Assembly (NCBI GenBank): GCA_030220185.1
Contig: JASPKZ010002338.1
Location: forward strand, 62,001 to 126,000
Source of the DNA: Diploptera punctata
Taxonomy: Eukaryota; Arthropoda; Insecta; Blattodea; Blaberidae
Reading direction: 5' to 3'
Length of the DNA stretch: 64,000 bases
Shown: positions 1 through 8,680 of the stretch, one piece after another
How positions within the stretch are numbered: position 1 is the stretch's first letter
How the letters are laid out: every line of letters starts with the position of its first letter
Notes under the pieces: model-generated
The model's input: only the letters and a program-made list of their open reading frames with translations
What the model was told of the DNA's origin: nothing
Database searches by the model: none
Program-made: the position numbers and the translations under genes

Positions 1-432
1 ATAACCTCAAAATATCACTTCCTAAAATTAAATATTAATTACATTACTCCAGCATTGCTAGGGTAATTAGTAGGGTTAAGGAATTAATGATTTTGCATCT
101 TTTTCTTATGAAGGTTGAAACATTGCTTGCATATATGAAAATGTATGGCATTAAAAAATGGATTAAATAAAAGCAATTTGTTAGGGAAATGAATTTTTAT
201 TTATAAACTATAAGTTGTATTTACATCATACAGCTGGGGTAATTGCTCTGACCACTGCAAGCCACTAATTAAAACAGGCTTGAAAAATGTGATCTACGTT
301 AGTAAGTATAAATTAAAAACAATCAAATTAATGTCATATCACTGATTTCAGATTATGAAGCTTCAAAAGTGTAGTAGGTCAGACTTAAACATACACATCT
401 CCATACATATGTTAACTTGTCTTTTACTCGGA
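1..432. other. AT-rich flank, no gene seen
   Basis: Low-complexity AT-rich sequence. The first 40 bases recur almost exactly at 16,134-16,173, and similar 'acctca...cttcct' strings end several PLE palindromes (around 30,145 and 36,665), so the left edge is probably the terminus of a PLE-type element cut by the window. The open frame that starts at 355 is not supported as a gene because it runs into the TIR element that follows. Confidence 0.4.
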
Positions 433-746
433 CCAACAGATCTGTACCCCTATAGCGCTGGCATCGTTCTTAGAAAAGTACACATCTGTACTCACACTAT
501 TTCACCGCACTTCCCTCCCACTATGTCAAACAACAGTCACAGTAACTTATTGAATAGGGATGTTGCCAAACTTCCCCCAGTGTCATGGCTCTTCAATATT
601 GGAGTCAATTTGACAACACTGGAGTGCAAGTGTAAGAGAGAGATAGAAAAAAGAGAGATATGAATGCAGAGAGGGAAATTATTTGCCGAGGCAGAAAAGG
701 AAATAGGCCTTAGTTCGCATATCTTATAGGGGCACAGATCTGTTGG
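433..746. mobile_element. MITE-like element with 22-bp terminal inverted repeats
   Basis: The left end 433-454 (CCAACAGATCTGTACCCCTA...) and the reverse complement of 725-746 match at 21 of 22 positions, bracketing 314 bp. The inside has no transposase reading frame. This is the architecture of a small non-autonomous DNA transposon. No convincing target-site duplication was found, so the superfamily cannot be assigned. Confidence 0.6.
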
Positions 747-862
747 ACAGACAATACTTGTTAATCTTTATATTCAGAAGAAATAAGGATTAAAATGAAA
801 ATGAATGAATCATCAAAACCTATAAAAATCATTAAGTTAGAAATAACAGTAATGATACTTAC

Positions 863-988
863 TACGAAATATGGTGGTACATTTATCACAATTTTCCTCT
901 TTATTAGTTATTAAAGAGGGAGATTCACAATCTGCAGTTTTATTCCATTCGCCTAATTCACATTTGTAACACTTAATACTTTGCACTC
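863..988 (-). CDS. Candidate internal exon of a Ly6/LU-domain (three-finger) protein
   Basis: On the minus strand a pyrimidine-rich acceptor (TTTGTATTTTACAG) precedes base 988 and a consensus donor (GTAAGT) follows base 863. The 126-nt segment is open and symmetric phase 1-1. It encodes a short lead-in, then IKCYKC, a third Cys in KTADCES, and ENCDKC. An N-terminal C-Y-x-C followed by spaced cysteines is typical of the first exon of a mature Ly6/uPAR (LU) domain, found in secreted or GPI-anchored three-finger proteins such as the insect Sleepless/Quiver group. Signal-peptide and later exons are not identified here. Family assignment is inference from cysteine spacing; the splice sites and phase are seen directly. 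It is among the few non-transposon coding candidates in the window. Confidence 0.5.
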
Positions 989-1051
989 CTGTAAAATACA
1001 AATGCAGTATTATTATTTTCATTATTATTATTATTTTTTTTATTACTCTAG

Positions 1052-1288
1052 TCTACAGTGTTCTGCCCTAGGACAGGTCCTTCACTGCAATCATAGCATT
1101 TTCATGCTATGCTTTGCAGCTTTATTAGGGAATTATAGGTGTGGTAGCTTCCCGTTGATTTCTACATTGTGGGATAATAATGATGATGATGATGGCCAGA
1201 TGATGTTCGGGGACCATTTGGGCCTCAAAGCTACCTGACATTTGTCTTACAGGTGAGGAAAAATCCCAAAAAAACCTCATCCAGGAAA
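1052..1288 (-). mobile_element. SINE2a copy, 5'-truncated
   Basis: Matches the body and 3' tail of the SINE2a family (full copy at 51,749-52,057), including the gcagaa/cactgcaa tail motif and an (ATT)n run at 1,018-1,045 that represents the 3' end. The tRNA-like head is missing. Its tail reads 'gttctgcccta', closer to LINE-D than other copies. Confidence 0.8.
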
Positions 1289-1299
1289 TGATAATGGAC

Positions 1300-1440
1300 T
1301 CTTCTGGATTCAGGTACCAGAAGGGTCGACGACCGTGCAGACATATTAGGTAAACAAGGAACCAAAAAATGCCCACATAAGCTATGAGTACATCAATGCA
1401 GCCCCATTCCAACTTATACACAATATGGATTATAAACGTA
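1300..1440 (+). pseudogene. Possible LINE RNase H remnant
   Basis: A frame through 1,325-1,387 reads RADILGKQGTKK, which resembles the terminal ADxLAKxGT block of RNase H domains in Jockey/I-type LINEs. The frame ends at a stop soon after and nothing else of the element is recognisable. A weak, short similarity. Confidence 0.2.
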
Positions 1441-1690
1441 AGTCTGCCATGGATTCATGTCATCAGCTACAGCTGGATACACGTAATGAAGAATGAATTA
1501 ATAATAACATCATCATAAAAGAAAGAACATGGCTTCTAAATAAAGAAGAATTTATAAATAACTTTTTTAAAAGATTTATCAAAACTATAGACTTCAAAAA
1601 TGTAATTTGAAAAATCTAATAATTCTGTAATTGTATTACCACATTTATTTTGTATTTAATTCTACGTAAAAGAAATGTAAATTAATGTAA

Positions 1691-1780
1691 ACATATATTG
1701 TAAGCATGTAGTATTATGTAAAATAATGCAGCATGGTGTTTATAAAATTATATTAAAAAAAACATCACTATTATTACTGA
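1691..1780 (+). repeat. Left copy of ~88-bp direct repeat flanking a PLE unit
   Basis: Positions 1,691-1,780 recur at 2,351-2,438 with only a few differences (a 2-nt indel near the start and scattered substitutions). The two copies lie immediately outside the PLE palindrome, like an unusually long target-site duplication or a tandem duplication with the PLE inside. Confidence 0.75.
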
Positions 1781-2350
1781 TTAAATAAAAAAAATACAAC
1801 AATATTTATTTTTCTCTTCAAATATAATATTTATTTAATTTTTTTTAATTTAACAAAGGGGATTCATTCAAATCAAGTTGAGAATTTAACAGTTTTTTAC
1901 TACTTTTAAATTTATTAATTTCTACAGCCTCCAAAAGATCTAACTTCTTACCCTTATCACAAATATGTAAAATTTCAAAATTTGGATCGAAACAATGATT
2001 AAATGCTAACCACCTATTCCAATTTAATCATTGTTTCGATCCAAATTTTGAAATTTTACATATTTGTGATAAGGGTAAGAAGTTAGATCTTTTGGAGGCT
2101 GTAGAAATTAATAAATTTAAAAGTAGTAAAAAAATTGTTAAATTCTCAACTTGATCTGAATGAATCCCCTTTGTTAAATTAAAAAATTTAAATAAATATT
2201 GTTGTATTGTTGCTTAGATCAGTTGGAACACAATTCATAATTTGTTAACATGTCTGAAGAAGGTACAGTGTACCGAAACAGCTGTCACTGAATTATATAA
2301 TAAATATGAAAATCAAATAAAACTACGTTTTATTTTTATTTAATTAATAA
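1781..2350 (+). mobile_element. Penelope-like element fragment, head-to-head inverted repeat
   Basis: Arms 1,793-2,003 and 2,021-2,208 are inverted copies with a ~17-bp spacer; the left arm carries a ~23-bp insert. The right arm read on the plus strand encodes ILHICDKGKKLDLLEAVEIN, which matches the conserved end of the PLE GIY-YIG/C-terminal region (LLEAxEI block). The segment to 2,350 contains the terminal motif shared with the units at 35.0 and 55.7 kb. Inverted partial copies of this kind are typical of PLEs. It is flanked by an 88-bp direct repeat rather than a short target duplication. Confidence 0.75.
2254..2286 (+). ncRNA. Hammerhead-ribozyme-like core in PLE terminus
   Basis: Seen: CTGAAGA, one extra A, a perfect 5-bp hairpin GGTAC-AGT-GTACC, GAAAC, a four-base loop and GTC. 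This is the order of the hammerhead core (CUGANGA, stem II, GAAA, short stem III, cleavage UC). PLE termini are known to carry minimal hammerhead motifs. The extra base after CTGAAGA and a stem I of only about 2 bp suggest an inactive or highly derived version. Confidence 0.4.
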
Positions 2351-2438
2351 ACATATTGTAAGCATGTAGTATTATGTAAAATAATGCAGCACGGTGTTTA
2401 TAAAATTATATTAAAAAAACACCACTATTATTTACTGA
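2351..2438 (+). repeat. Right copy of ~88-bp direct repeat
   Basis: Near-copy of 1,691-1,780, immediately downstream of the PLE unit. Differences include a 2-nt shorter start and substitutions such as acggtg for atggtg. Confidence 0.75.
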
Positions 2439-2500
2439 AGAAAGATATAATTAGATTACAAACACTAAATTTATTTTATGGTACCTTTTATGATATACAG

Positions 2501-2567
2501 GAAAACCAACAACTTGACGCAGTTCTGGAGTATTCTATGTGAGCTCATAGTTCAGCATCTGTTAAAA
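2501..2567 (+). CDS. Candidate host exon, function unknown
   Basis: An acceptor (tttatgatatacag) precedes 2,501 and a donor (gtaagc) follows 2,567. After one leading base the 22-codon frame is open and reads through NLTQFWSILCELIVQHLLK, ending in phase 0. The helical, Leu-rich peptide is not recognised. It is compatible in phase with the candidate exon at 3,443-3,544 on the same strand, with a SINE1 copy in the intervening 'intron'. A chance open segment of this length is possible. Confidence 0.3.
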
Positions 2568-2721
2568 GTAAGCATTCATATTTAATATGAAATATATAGT
2601 GCACTGCCCTGTCTCTGATATATTGTATCCACATCCACAGCTAAATGTCACTTCTTTACCAAGAAGGCTTCAAATATTAGCCTAATATTTAAAAAAAAAT
2701 GTAATTTTTATAGGAATAGTG

Positions 2722-3021
2722 TATAAAGTTATCCCACAACAGGCCCGGAGGCCTTTGGGGTAGTAGGAGGTTATGGCTCCTACTTTTTCTAGACAATCGG
2801 CACTTTATGTCAGCCGGGTTGTCAGCCCTGCATGACGGCCGCCTTTACCCCCAGAACAAGCGTCTGGTACTCATTTCCGTTAGAGGCTGAGTCGACCCCA
2901 GGGCCATAGTGCCGCCAGAGGGTTTGGGTCAGTTTAAAAATCCTGACCCCAACGGGACTTGAACCCTCGACCCTCCGGCTTGTAGCTCAGTGCCTTAACC
3001 ACTACGCTACGGCGTGCCCCA
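2722..3021 (-). mobile_element. SINE1 copy, complete, with 8-bp target duplication
   Basis: tRNA-derived SINE of about 290 bp in minus orientation. The head has the A-box-like GTAGCGTAGTGGTTAAG and a B-box-like GGTTCAAGTCCC arrangement; the body includes cggcggc...gtcgactcagcc blocks and the 3' end is ...cctgttgtgggat. Flanked by GAATAGTG at 2,714-2,721 and 3,022-3,029. Confidence 0.85.
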
Positions 3022-3442
3022 GAATAGTGGTAGTATACAATTTTAATTGCTAAATTTTGCATCAAATGCCTTGTAAATATACTGTAAAAGTGTAATTATG
3101 GTCAGACCTGTTCAGAATATTAAAAAGGAGGAGCTTTCTTTAATATGGTAAATTTAACACTGATAAATATTTAATGAAACACGACTCTGATTGGTTGTAA
3201 AACAGAAATCATTGAAATGTGATTGGTCATTGACTCCTATTTGGGGCATGAGTTTAAACAGTCTCTTCAGATATAGTTTGTCCAACAATGATATGTATGA
3301 AATGAATAATAAAAACAGGATGAGTTGTTTATGTTACTTTTCTATTTAAGACTGATGAGTGGAATAAAATTCAAATATAATTGTGGCTTATATCATATTC
3401 TAAAATAATTCTTAAAATTCATATCCATTCATTGATTCACAG

Positions 3443-3544
3443 CTGGAATGCATTCATAATGTGAGGCTAAAATTTGAAAGTTTAACAAAAATACTAAACT
3501 TAAATCCTGGATTGCACTTATGCCAGTTAATTTTAAGTTATAAG
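3443..3544 (+). CDS. Candidate host exon, 34 codons, function unknown
   Basis: Acceptor attgattcacag and donor gtatga flank a 102-nt segment. Only frame 0 is open, reading through LKFESLTKILNLNPGLHLCQ. It begins in phase 0, matching the exit phase of the candidate exon at 2,501-2,567. No family is recognised. The splice sites and phase agreement are the evidence; codon use is not distinctive. Confidence 0.35.
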
Positions 3545-3561
3545 GTATGATTATAAATACT

Positions 3562-3662
3562 TAAGCTACCACACCTACAATTCCCTAGTAAAGCTGCAAG
3601 CATAGCATGAAAATGCTATTGCAGTTAAGGACCTGCCTTCGGGCAGAATTACTATGGATGGA
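3562..3662 (+). mobile_element. SINE2a 3' fragment
   Basis: Contains only the 3' third of SINE2a (aagctaccacacctacaatt ... cgggcagaattactatgg). 5'-truncated. Confidence 0.8.
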
Positions 3663-3794
3663 TGACAGAAAAGATAAAAATAACTTGCATGAATCGTGTT
3701 AGCTTTTTAAGTTTAAGACCGATGTAAAAAAAACTGGCTTAAGTATGGCGCTAGATTAAAGTAAAAAAGTTTACTTTAACTTTACAGCAGTTTT

Positions 3795-4276
3795 ACTAAG
3801 TTCTGCAGAATCATAGAGCGCATTCACGAACGTTTAAACAAACTTCTGCTAGATGGCAGACATATGTGTGAAATTGGATTGACCAAACTTTGCAATAAAT
3901 TCCCAAACGTTTATAAGAAATAGGCGTAAATCAACTTCCCCCTTCCTAACCTAACGCAATAAATTACATGTATACCACTTAATGAAATGTAAACTAAACT
4001 GATGTACACTAATTTGTCCCATCAGAGCCTAACAAAATTGAGTGAGTGAACAACCATTTTTTAAAATATATTTTCGAATGTTGATCAATTTGATTTCAGA
4101 GATATCTCCGCCATCTAGTGGAAGTTTCTTTAAGTGCACAATGATTCTGCAGAACTTACAAGAAATCATTGCTTACATTGATAAATAAATAATAATTATA
4201 AATAAAATGTTGTTGTTTTCAAATGCTGGGCCTTGGCACCTAAGCCATTAGCGTTTATAAATAAAATGTTATAAGT
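3795..4276 (+). repeat. R1 repeat, left part, interrupted by LINE-C
   Basis: An unclassified dispersed repeat. Blocks such as 'ttctgcagaatcatagagcg', 'agatggcagac', 'aaataaattccc' and 'ttcctaacctaac' also occur in order at 6,885-7,420 and 37,318-37,800. No coding frame or terminal repeats were recognised. The right part resumes at 5,010 after the LINE-C insertion. Confidence 0.6.
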
Positions 4277-4288
4277 ATCATTGCAAAA

Positions 4289-4997
4289 CACATATGAATC
4301 ATGGGGTCTCACAGTAAATTTACAAAAAACAGAATATCTGGCAATAAATAGCAATAAAAGAGAAAATTTAATATTGGAAGAAGGAATCCAAATAAAGCAA
4401 GTGAAACAAACTAAATATTTGGGAATAATTATGGATAACATTGAAGGTATAGGCAAAGAGAACATAACACATAGAATTGAATTGAGTAGCAAAATAATAT
4501 CATCATTAAATTCCATATGGTGGGATAAACATATTTGGAAAGACACAAAAAAAATATATTGGTAAAACATTGGAGGAATCTGTTGCAATGTATGGAAGTG
4601 AGGTACGGACAATCAATAAGTACTACAAGAATAGACAGCTCTAGAAATGGATTATTTACGCAGAAGTGCCAGAAAGTCTAAATTAGAACATATCACAAAT
4701 AAGGAAATTAGAAACATAATGGAAGCAGAAGAAAGCATAATTGAAAGAATTGAGGAGAAGGAATTAAAGTGGTTAAGACATGTTTTAAGAATTGAAGATG
4801 AGCGATGGCCGAAGCAACTATATGAATGGCATCCGAACAGAAAGAAGAAAAGAGGGAGACCAAAGTTAACATGGAAGGAAAACATGAAGACAGTAATGCA
4901 AGCAAGAGGGTTAAGCATCGAAGATGCCCAAGACCGTAGGCTTTGGAGGTTTGGCACGGGAAGACGGCAGCAGCTGTAAAAACTCGAAGATAGATAG
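4289..4997 (+). mobile_element. LINE-C 3' fragment, 5'-truncated, with target duplication
   Basis: Encodes the end of a reverse transcriptase and the C-terminal region of an RTE-like LINE in broken frames: 4,281-4,565 covers the palm/thumb junction (KQTKYLGI motif) and 4,647-4,979 the C-terminal block with KWLRHVLRIEDERWP and KKRGRPKLTW. It ends in an (AGAT)n tail. A 12-bp target duplication ATCATTGCAAAA lies at 4,277-4,288 and 4,998-5,009. The insertion sits inside an older R1 repeat. A second, shorter copy is at 48,940-49,390. A frameshift near 4,565-4,640 separates the two coding pieces. Confidence 0.85.
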
Positions 4998-5009
4998 ATC
5001 ATTGCAAAA

Positions 5010-5118
5010 GTTTAAAATAGTGTGAAATGTTAGTAAAGATAGAAAAAGTACGTAGAGCAGCAGTATTACAAGAATGCAGTTTGGAAAATCATAGGTAAAG
5101 TTATTTTAAATTTGAGCC
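5010..5118 (+). repeat. R1 repeat, right part
   Basis: Resumes the R1 repeat after LINE-C; matches the corresponding part of the copy at 37,660-37,770 (aaaatattacaaaatactag / agtaaag...gaagtac blocks). Confidence 0.5.
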
Positions 5119-5234
5119 TTAATAATTACTTATTTCATTCTTATTGTAGAAACTTTAACTACTAAGATCATATTGAGTATATATTTTTTTAAATGAATGT
5201 TGAAATAGTAAATATGATTAAATGAAACTTGGTA

Positions 5235-6441
5235 TATTCATAGTGTTCTGCCCAAGAGTACATCTTTCACTGCAAACTCAGCATTCTCCACTCTTTTCTT
5301 AATGCTACCTTCCTTTTTGTATCTGCATACAAACCATTTCTTTTAATATTGTCTATCATCTGATGTCTTTTCCTGCCTCTAACCTCCTTTCCGTTGGCCA
5401 TTCCTTCTAGGGCATCCGTCAGCAGGCAGTTTCTTCTTAGCCAGTGGCCAATCCAATTTCTGTTCCTCTTCTTTATGAGTTCCAGCATTGTTCTTCCTTC
5501 ACCCATTCTGTCTAGCACATCTTTATTACCATTTCTTTTAATATTGTCTATTATCTGATGTCTTTTCCTGCCTCTAACCTCCTTACCGTTGGCCATTCCT
5601 TCTAGGGCATCCGTCAGCAGGCAGTTTCTTCTTAGCCAGTGGTCAATCCAATTTCCGTTCCTCTTCTATATGAGTTCCGGCATTGTTCTTCTTTCACCCA
5701 CTCTGTCTAGCACATCTTTATTACCATTTCTTTTAATATTGTCTATCATCTGATGTCTTTTCCTGCCTCTAACCTCCTTTCCGTTGGCCATTCCTTCTAG
5801 GGCATCCTTCAGCAGGCAGTTTCTTCTTAGTCAGTGGCCAATCCAATTTCTTTTCCTCTTCTTTATGAGTTCCAGCATTGTTCTTCCTTCACCCACTCTG
5901 TCTAACACATCTTTATTACCATTTCTTTTAATATTGTCTATCGTCTGATGTCTTTTTCTGCCTCTAACCTCCTTTCCGTTGGCCATTCGTTCTAGGGCAT
6001 CCGTCAGCAGGCAGTTTCTTCTTAACCAGTGGCCAATCCTATTTCTGTTCCTCTTCTTTATGAGTTCCAGCATTGTTCTTCCTTCACCCACTCTGTCTAA
6101 CACATCTTTATTACCATTTCTTTTTAATATTGTCTATCGTCTGATGTCTTTTTCTGCCTCTAACCTCCTTTCCGTTGGCCATTCCTTCTAGGGCATCCTT
6201 CAGCAGGCAGCTTCTTCCTAGCCAGTGGCCAATCCAATTTCTTTTCCTCTTCTTTATGAGTTCCAGCATTGTTCTTCCTTCACCCACTCTGTCTAGCACA
6301 TCCTTATTTCTTACTTTGTCAATTTTATACGTTCCATCCTTCTCCATATCCACATCTCAAAGCTTCCAGTCGCTTTTCCTCATTCCGTCGTAATATCCAA
6401 GTCTCAGCATTTAGACTAATGAATTCCTCTTCCAGAATTTG
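5235..6441 (-). mobile_element. LINE-D 3' end with expanded C-terminal domain
   Basis: Minus-strand C-terminal region of a non-LTR retrotransposon. Starting near 6,441 it reads LETW-like remnants, FEMWIWRRME, then NKDVLDRVGEGRTM, RKRNWIGHWL, LLKDALEGMANGKEVRGRKR and finally RKVALRKEWRMLSLQ and a stop near 5,267. The block normally present once is present five times (see next entry). The bases just past the stop (5,240-5,292) match the 3' tail of SINE2a. The 5' part of the LINE is missing. Single-base stops and one 1-bp insertion break the frame, so it is dead. Confidence 0.75.
5341..6317 (-). repeat. Five tandem 195-bp units within LINE-D coding sequence
   Basis: The landmark 'ttttaatattgtctat' starts at 5,341, 5,536, 5,731, 5,926 and 6,122, so the period is 195, 195, 195 and 196 bp. 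195 bp is exactly 65 codons, and the repeat keeps the LINE C-terminal frame apart from point stops and a 1-bp insertion in the last unit. Each unit encodes the RVGEGRTM ... NWIGHWLRR ... GKEVRGRKR segment. Confidence 0.9.
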
Positions 6442-6442
6442 C

Positions 6443-6560
6443 CTTGACGACTAAGGAAAACCAAAAAAAAAATCCTGAGATTGCTTGCCAACGGATTTTA
6501 ATCCGGTAGTTCCCAAATATTAGTCTTAAACGCTACCGATTAAACTAACTTGCTCGGTAA
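6443..6560 (-). mobile_element. SINE4 copy (tRNA-derived), degraded
   Basis: Minus orientation. Reads as a tRNA-like head (gtttaatcggtagcgttta) followed by ttttggttttcctt, as in the copy at 46,373-46,500 and the array at 38.3-38.7 kb. Abuts the LINE-D end. Confidence 0.55.
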
Positions 6561-6825
6561 AACATTTCCAATAAAAATATCGTAAAATAATTATTTCTAA
6601 CTAAAATAATGCATCACAATATACTAATATCGCTTATCGAATTCAATGGCATATCAAACCCACAGGTTAATTTTCCACATGCATAAGCTCTCCATACATC
6701 CTACCATGAGCTAATGTTTTCCAATCATTCTGTGTGTAATTTACCTCCTTCGGTTAATATTATTCTACCACCAAATTCTTGACTTCCCTACTGGAACTTC
6801 CGCTCTGTCTTTCATATTATCGCTT

Positions 6826-7576
6826 CACTATGATGGTTGTCTGGGAAAAAGTCTGTTTTATGTCTCTCAGGAATTCTTCCAAGTTCCACAGAATCGCAGC
6901 GCGCATGCGCGAGTTGCTGTAATGGTTAATATATACTCCGGTAGATGGCTCTGCAGTCGGCGTTACCAACTTTGGGAATAAATTTCCAAATGCAAAAAAA
7001 AAAAATGGACGTTAACTAACTTGCCATTTTCTAACTAAAGAAAACAATTTACATGCATATTATTTCTTCCCAAATGCTTAAAAATGGACGTAAACCAACT
7101 TCCCATTTCCTAACGTAACAAAGCAATTTACATGTGTACTATTTAAAGAACTATAAACTAATTTTACGTACACTACACTAAATGTGGTTTGAAATGATTT
7201 TCAAATGGTGGCAACGTTGGAACAACATGGGAAAGTAGCAAGGAAGTAATGTATCCACAATCATGTTTTACGTAAATATATAAATATCAAATACTGTGGA
7301 GAAAGCTTGAAGACCGTTGCAAAATGTTTAAAACAGTACAAAACGTGTTTACAAGTATTTAGTGCATCAGTGGCATAAGAATGTAAGTGTAGAAATGTGA
7401 GAGACATAAAACCGACCACATCCGTTGTCTGTTTATATAAAAGCGGGTGCCGCGCGACAATGTCTGACAATGATTAACATGCGGAATTATTATAGTGGCG
7501 GTAGTCGGCATCTGTATTCAATTATTTATAACAGCTGCAGGGAAACAAAGTGATCCGCTGGACAACCATCATAGTG
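6826..7576. mobile_element. T1: element with 16-bp perfect terminal inverted repeats
   Basis: CACTATGATGGTTGTC at 6,826-6,841 is the exact reverse complement of 7,561-7,576. The 751-bp interior includes an R1 repeat (6,885-7,420) and no transposase frame. Its right ~140 bp is repeated in inverted orientation in T2. Likely a non-autonomous DNA transposon; no clear target duplication was found. Confidence 0.6.
6885..7420 (+). repeat. R1 repeat copy inside T1
   Basis: Shares the R1 block order with 3,795-5,118 and 37,318-37,800. The start contains the palindromic GCGCATGCGC string, which resembles an NRF-1-type promoter motif; that resemblance may be accidental. A purine-run (A)12 lies at about 6,994. 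Confidence 0.5.
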
Positions 7577-7694
7577 AGGCTACAATACAAGAAGTTTCCA
7601 TGCTCCTCTTTCACTTTTTATTCGTGTCATACCCATCATAGATTACGATACTTAATTTCTCTCATATCCGGTTTACACTTGTTTGCTCACTGGG

Positions 7695-8200
7695 CTAAAG
7701 TTTCCAACAACTACCGCACATTTTAAAATACCTTACACACATTCTAATCTAATTTTAGTTTCGCGGATTAATTTTTTCCTAATATTAATTATCAATTAAA
7801 ACCTATTTTAAACATTTTCTAAATATTTTTCCATTATTTCTTAATGGAATATTTAACAGTACATACCGTTTGGTATAGCAGCCAAATTGTTTTTCCAGCC
7901 ATTTTATTTCTTTGTTCGAATGTAGCCAACAATATACTTCAGAATTTGAGAACTTCACAACTTACTATTTACAATGCCTATTTTTGGGCGTTGCATTCTT
8001 TTACCGGTTATTGTACTTAAATTGCGTTAGGTTATTTTAGGCCTAAAAATACTTTATATTAAATTATACAAACATTGGTGTGTTGGCAGCATTGCATGAT
8101 TAAGAACTGTATCCACTTTCATCTGCTGGCGCATGCGCGTGATGTCTGCCTCGGACTATGAAAAATTTTAGCGATACGGAAACTTATCCGCTCGCTGTCA
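7695..8200. other. Unidentified insertion in the old RTE-A copy
   Basis: About 500 bp that separates two collinear RTE-A blocks. No coding frame and no convincing terminal repeats. It includes a ctggcgcatgcgcg string near 8,125 similar to the R1 start, so it may be a related repeat in the opposite orientation. Confidence 0.35.
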
Positions 8201-8302
8201 CTCCATTAATCTGGCCGTTTTCTCTTCGTTGCAAAAGTCTTCCTAAGCATTTTATTCTCAAATATATGTACTGTTTTCTTCTCTCTTTAAGTATTGTTGC
8301 CT

Positions 8303-8455
8303 CACTATGATGGTTGTCCAGCGGTTCACTGTTTCCACGCAGCTGTTATATATAATTAAATACAAAGATGCCGACTACCGCCACTATAATAATTCCGCAT
8401 GTTAACCATTGTCAAGTATTGTCGCGCGGCACCCGCTTTTATATCATCACAGTGA
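8303..8455. mobile_element. T2: 153-bp MITE related to T1
   Basis: Starts CACTATGATGGTTGTCCAGC and ends ...CATCACAGTG, whose reverse complement matches the start at 9 of 10 bases. Its sequence is the inverse of T1 positions ~7,435-7,576, including gcgggtgccgcgcgac. It looks like a short deletion derivative of T1. Confidence 0.55.
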
Positions 8456-8680
8456 GGTAATAAGTGACCATGTTTCCATCCACGTAATAGCCTATAATTA
8501 GAAGCCGTTATATTTATATAAATGATTTTTAAACTTTTTTATAAATAGGGTTAACAACAGCCCTTTTTAATGTATGATAGCATGCGATTCCAGAGTTGAT
8601 GCTATGTTTAACTTCTTTCTGCACCTCATTCCAGTTCTTAATTATTGTTCTTAGGTATTTGAATTCTATGATCCAAAATT

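Larger units (their letters stand above)
6650..8680 (-). mobile_element. Old RTE-A 3' copy split by three insertions
   Basis: Four collinear blocks match the RTE-A 3' region in minus orientation: 6,650-6,815, 7,584-7,690, 8,205-8,302 and 8,456-8,680. They are separated by T1 (6,826-7,576), an unidentified ~500-bp insert and T2 (8,303-8,455). Block boundaries follow the order seen in the intact copy at 49,712-50,430. The copy is highly diverged and no frame survives. Confidence 0.65.

Noticed and set aside
355..663. 102-codon plus-strand ORF at the left edge
   Set aside because: Most of it lies inside the 433-746 TIR element and it shows no recognisable domain.
4196..5002. Minus-strand ORFs of 138, 116 and 65 codons
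   Set aside because: Antisense shadows of LINE-C; the same shadows appear at 49,040-49,441 opposite the second copy.
5341..6317. Possible CRISPR-like or satellite array
   Set aside because: The units are 195 bp with no spacer structure and are plainly LINE coding sequence; eukaryotic context also excludes CRISPR.
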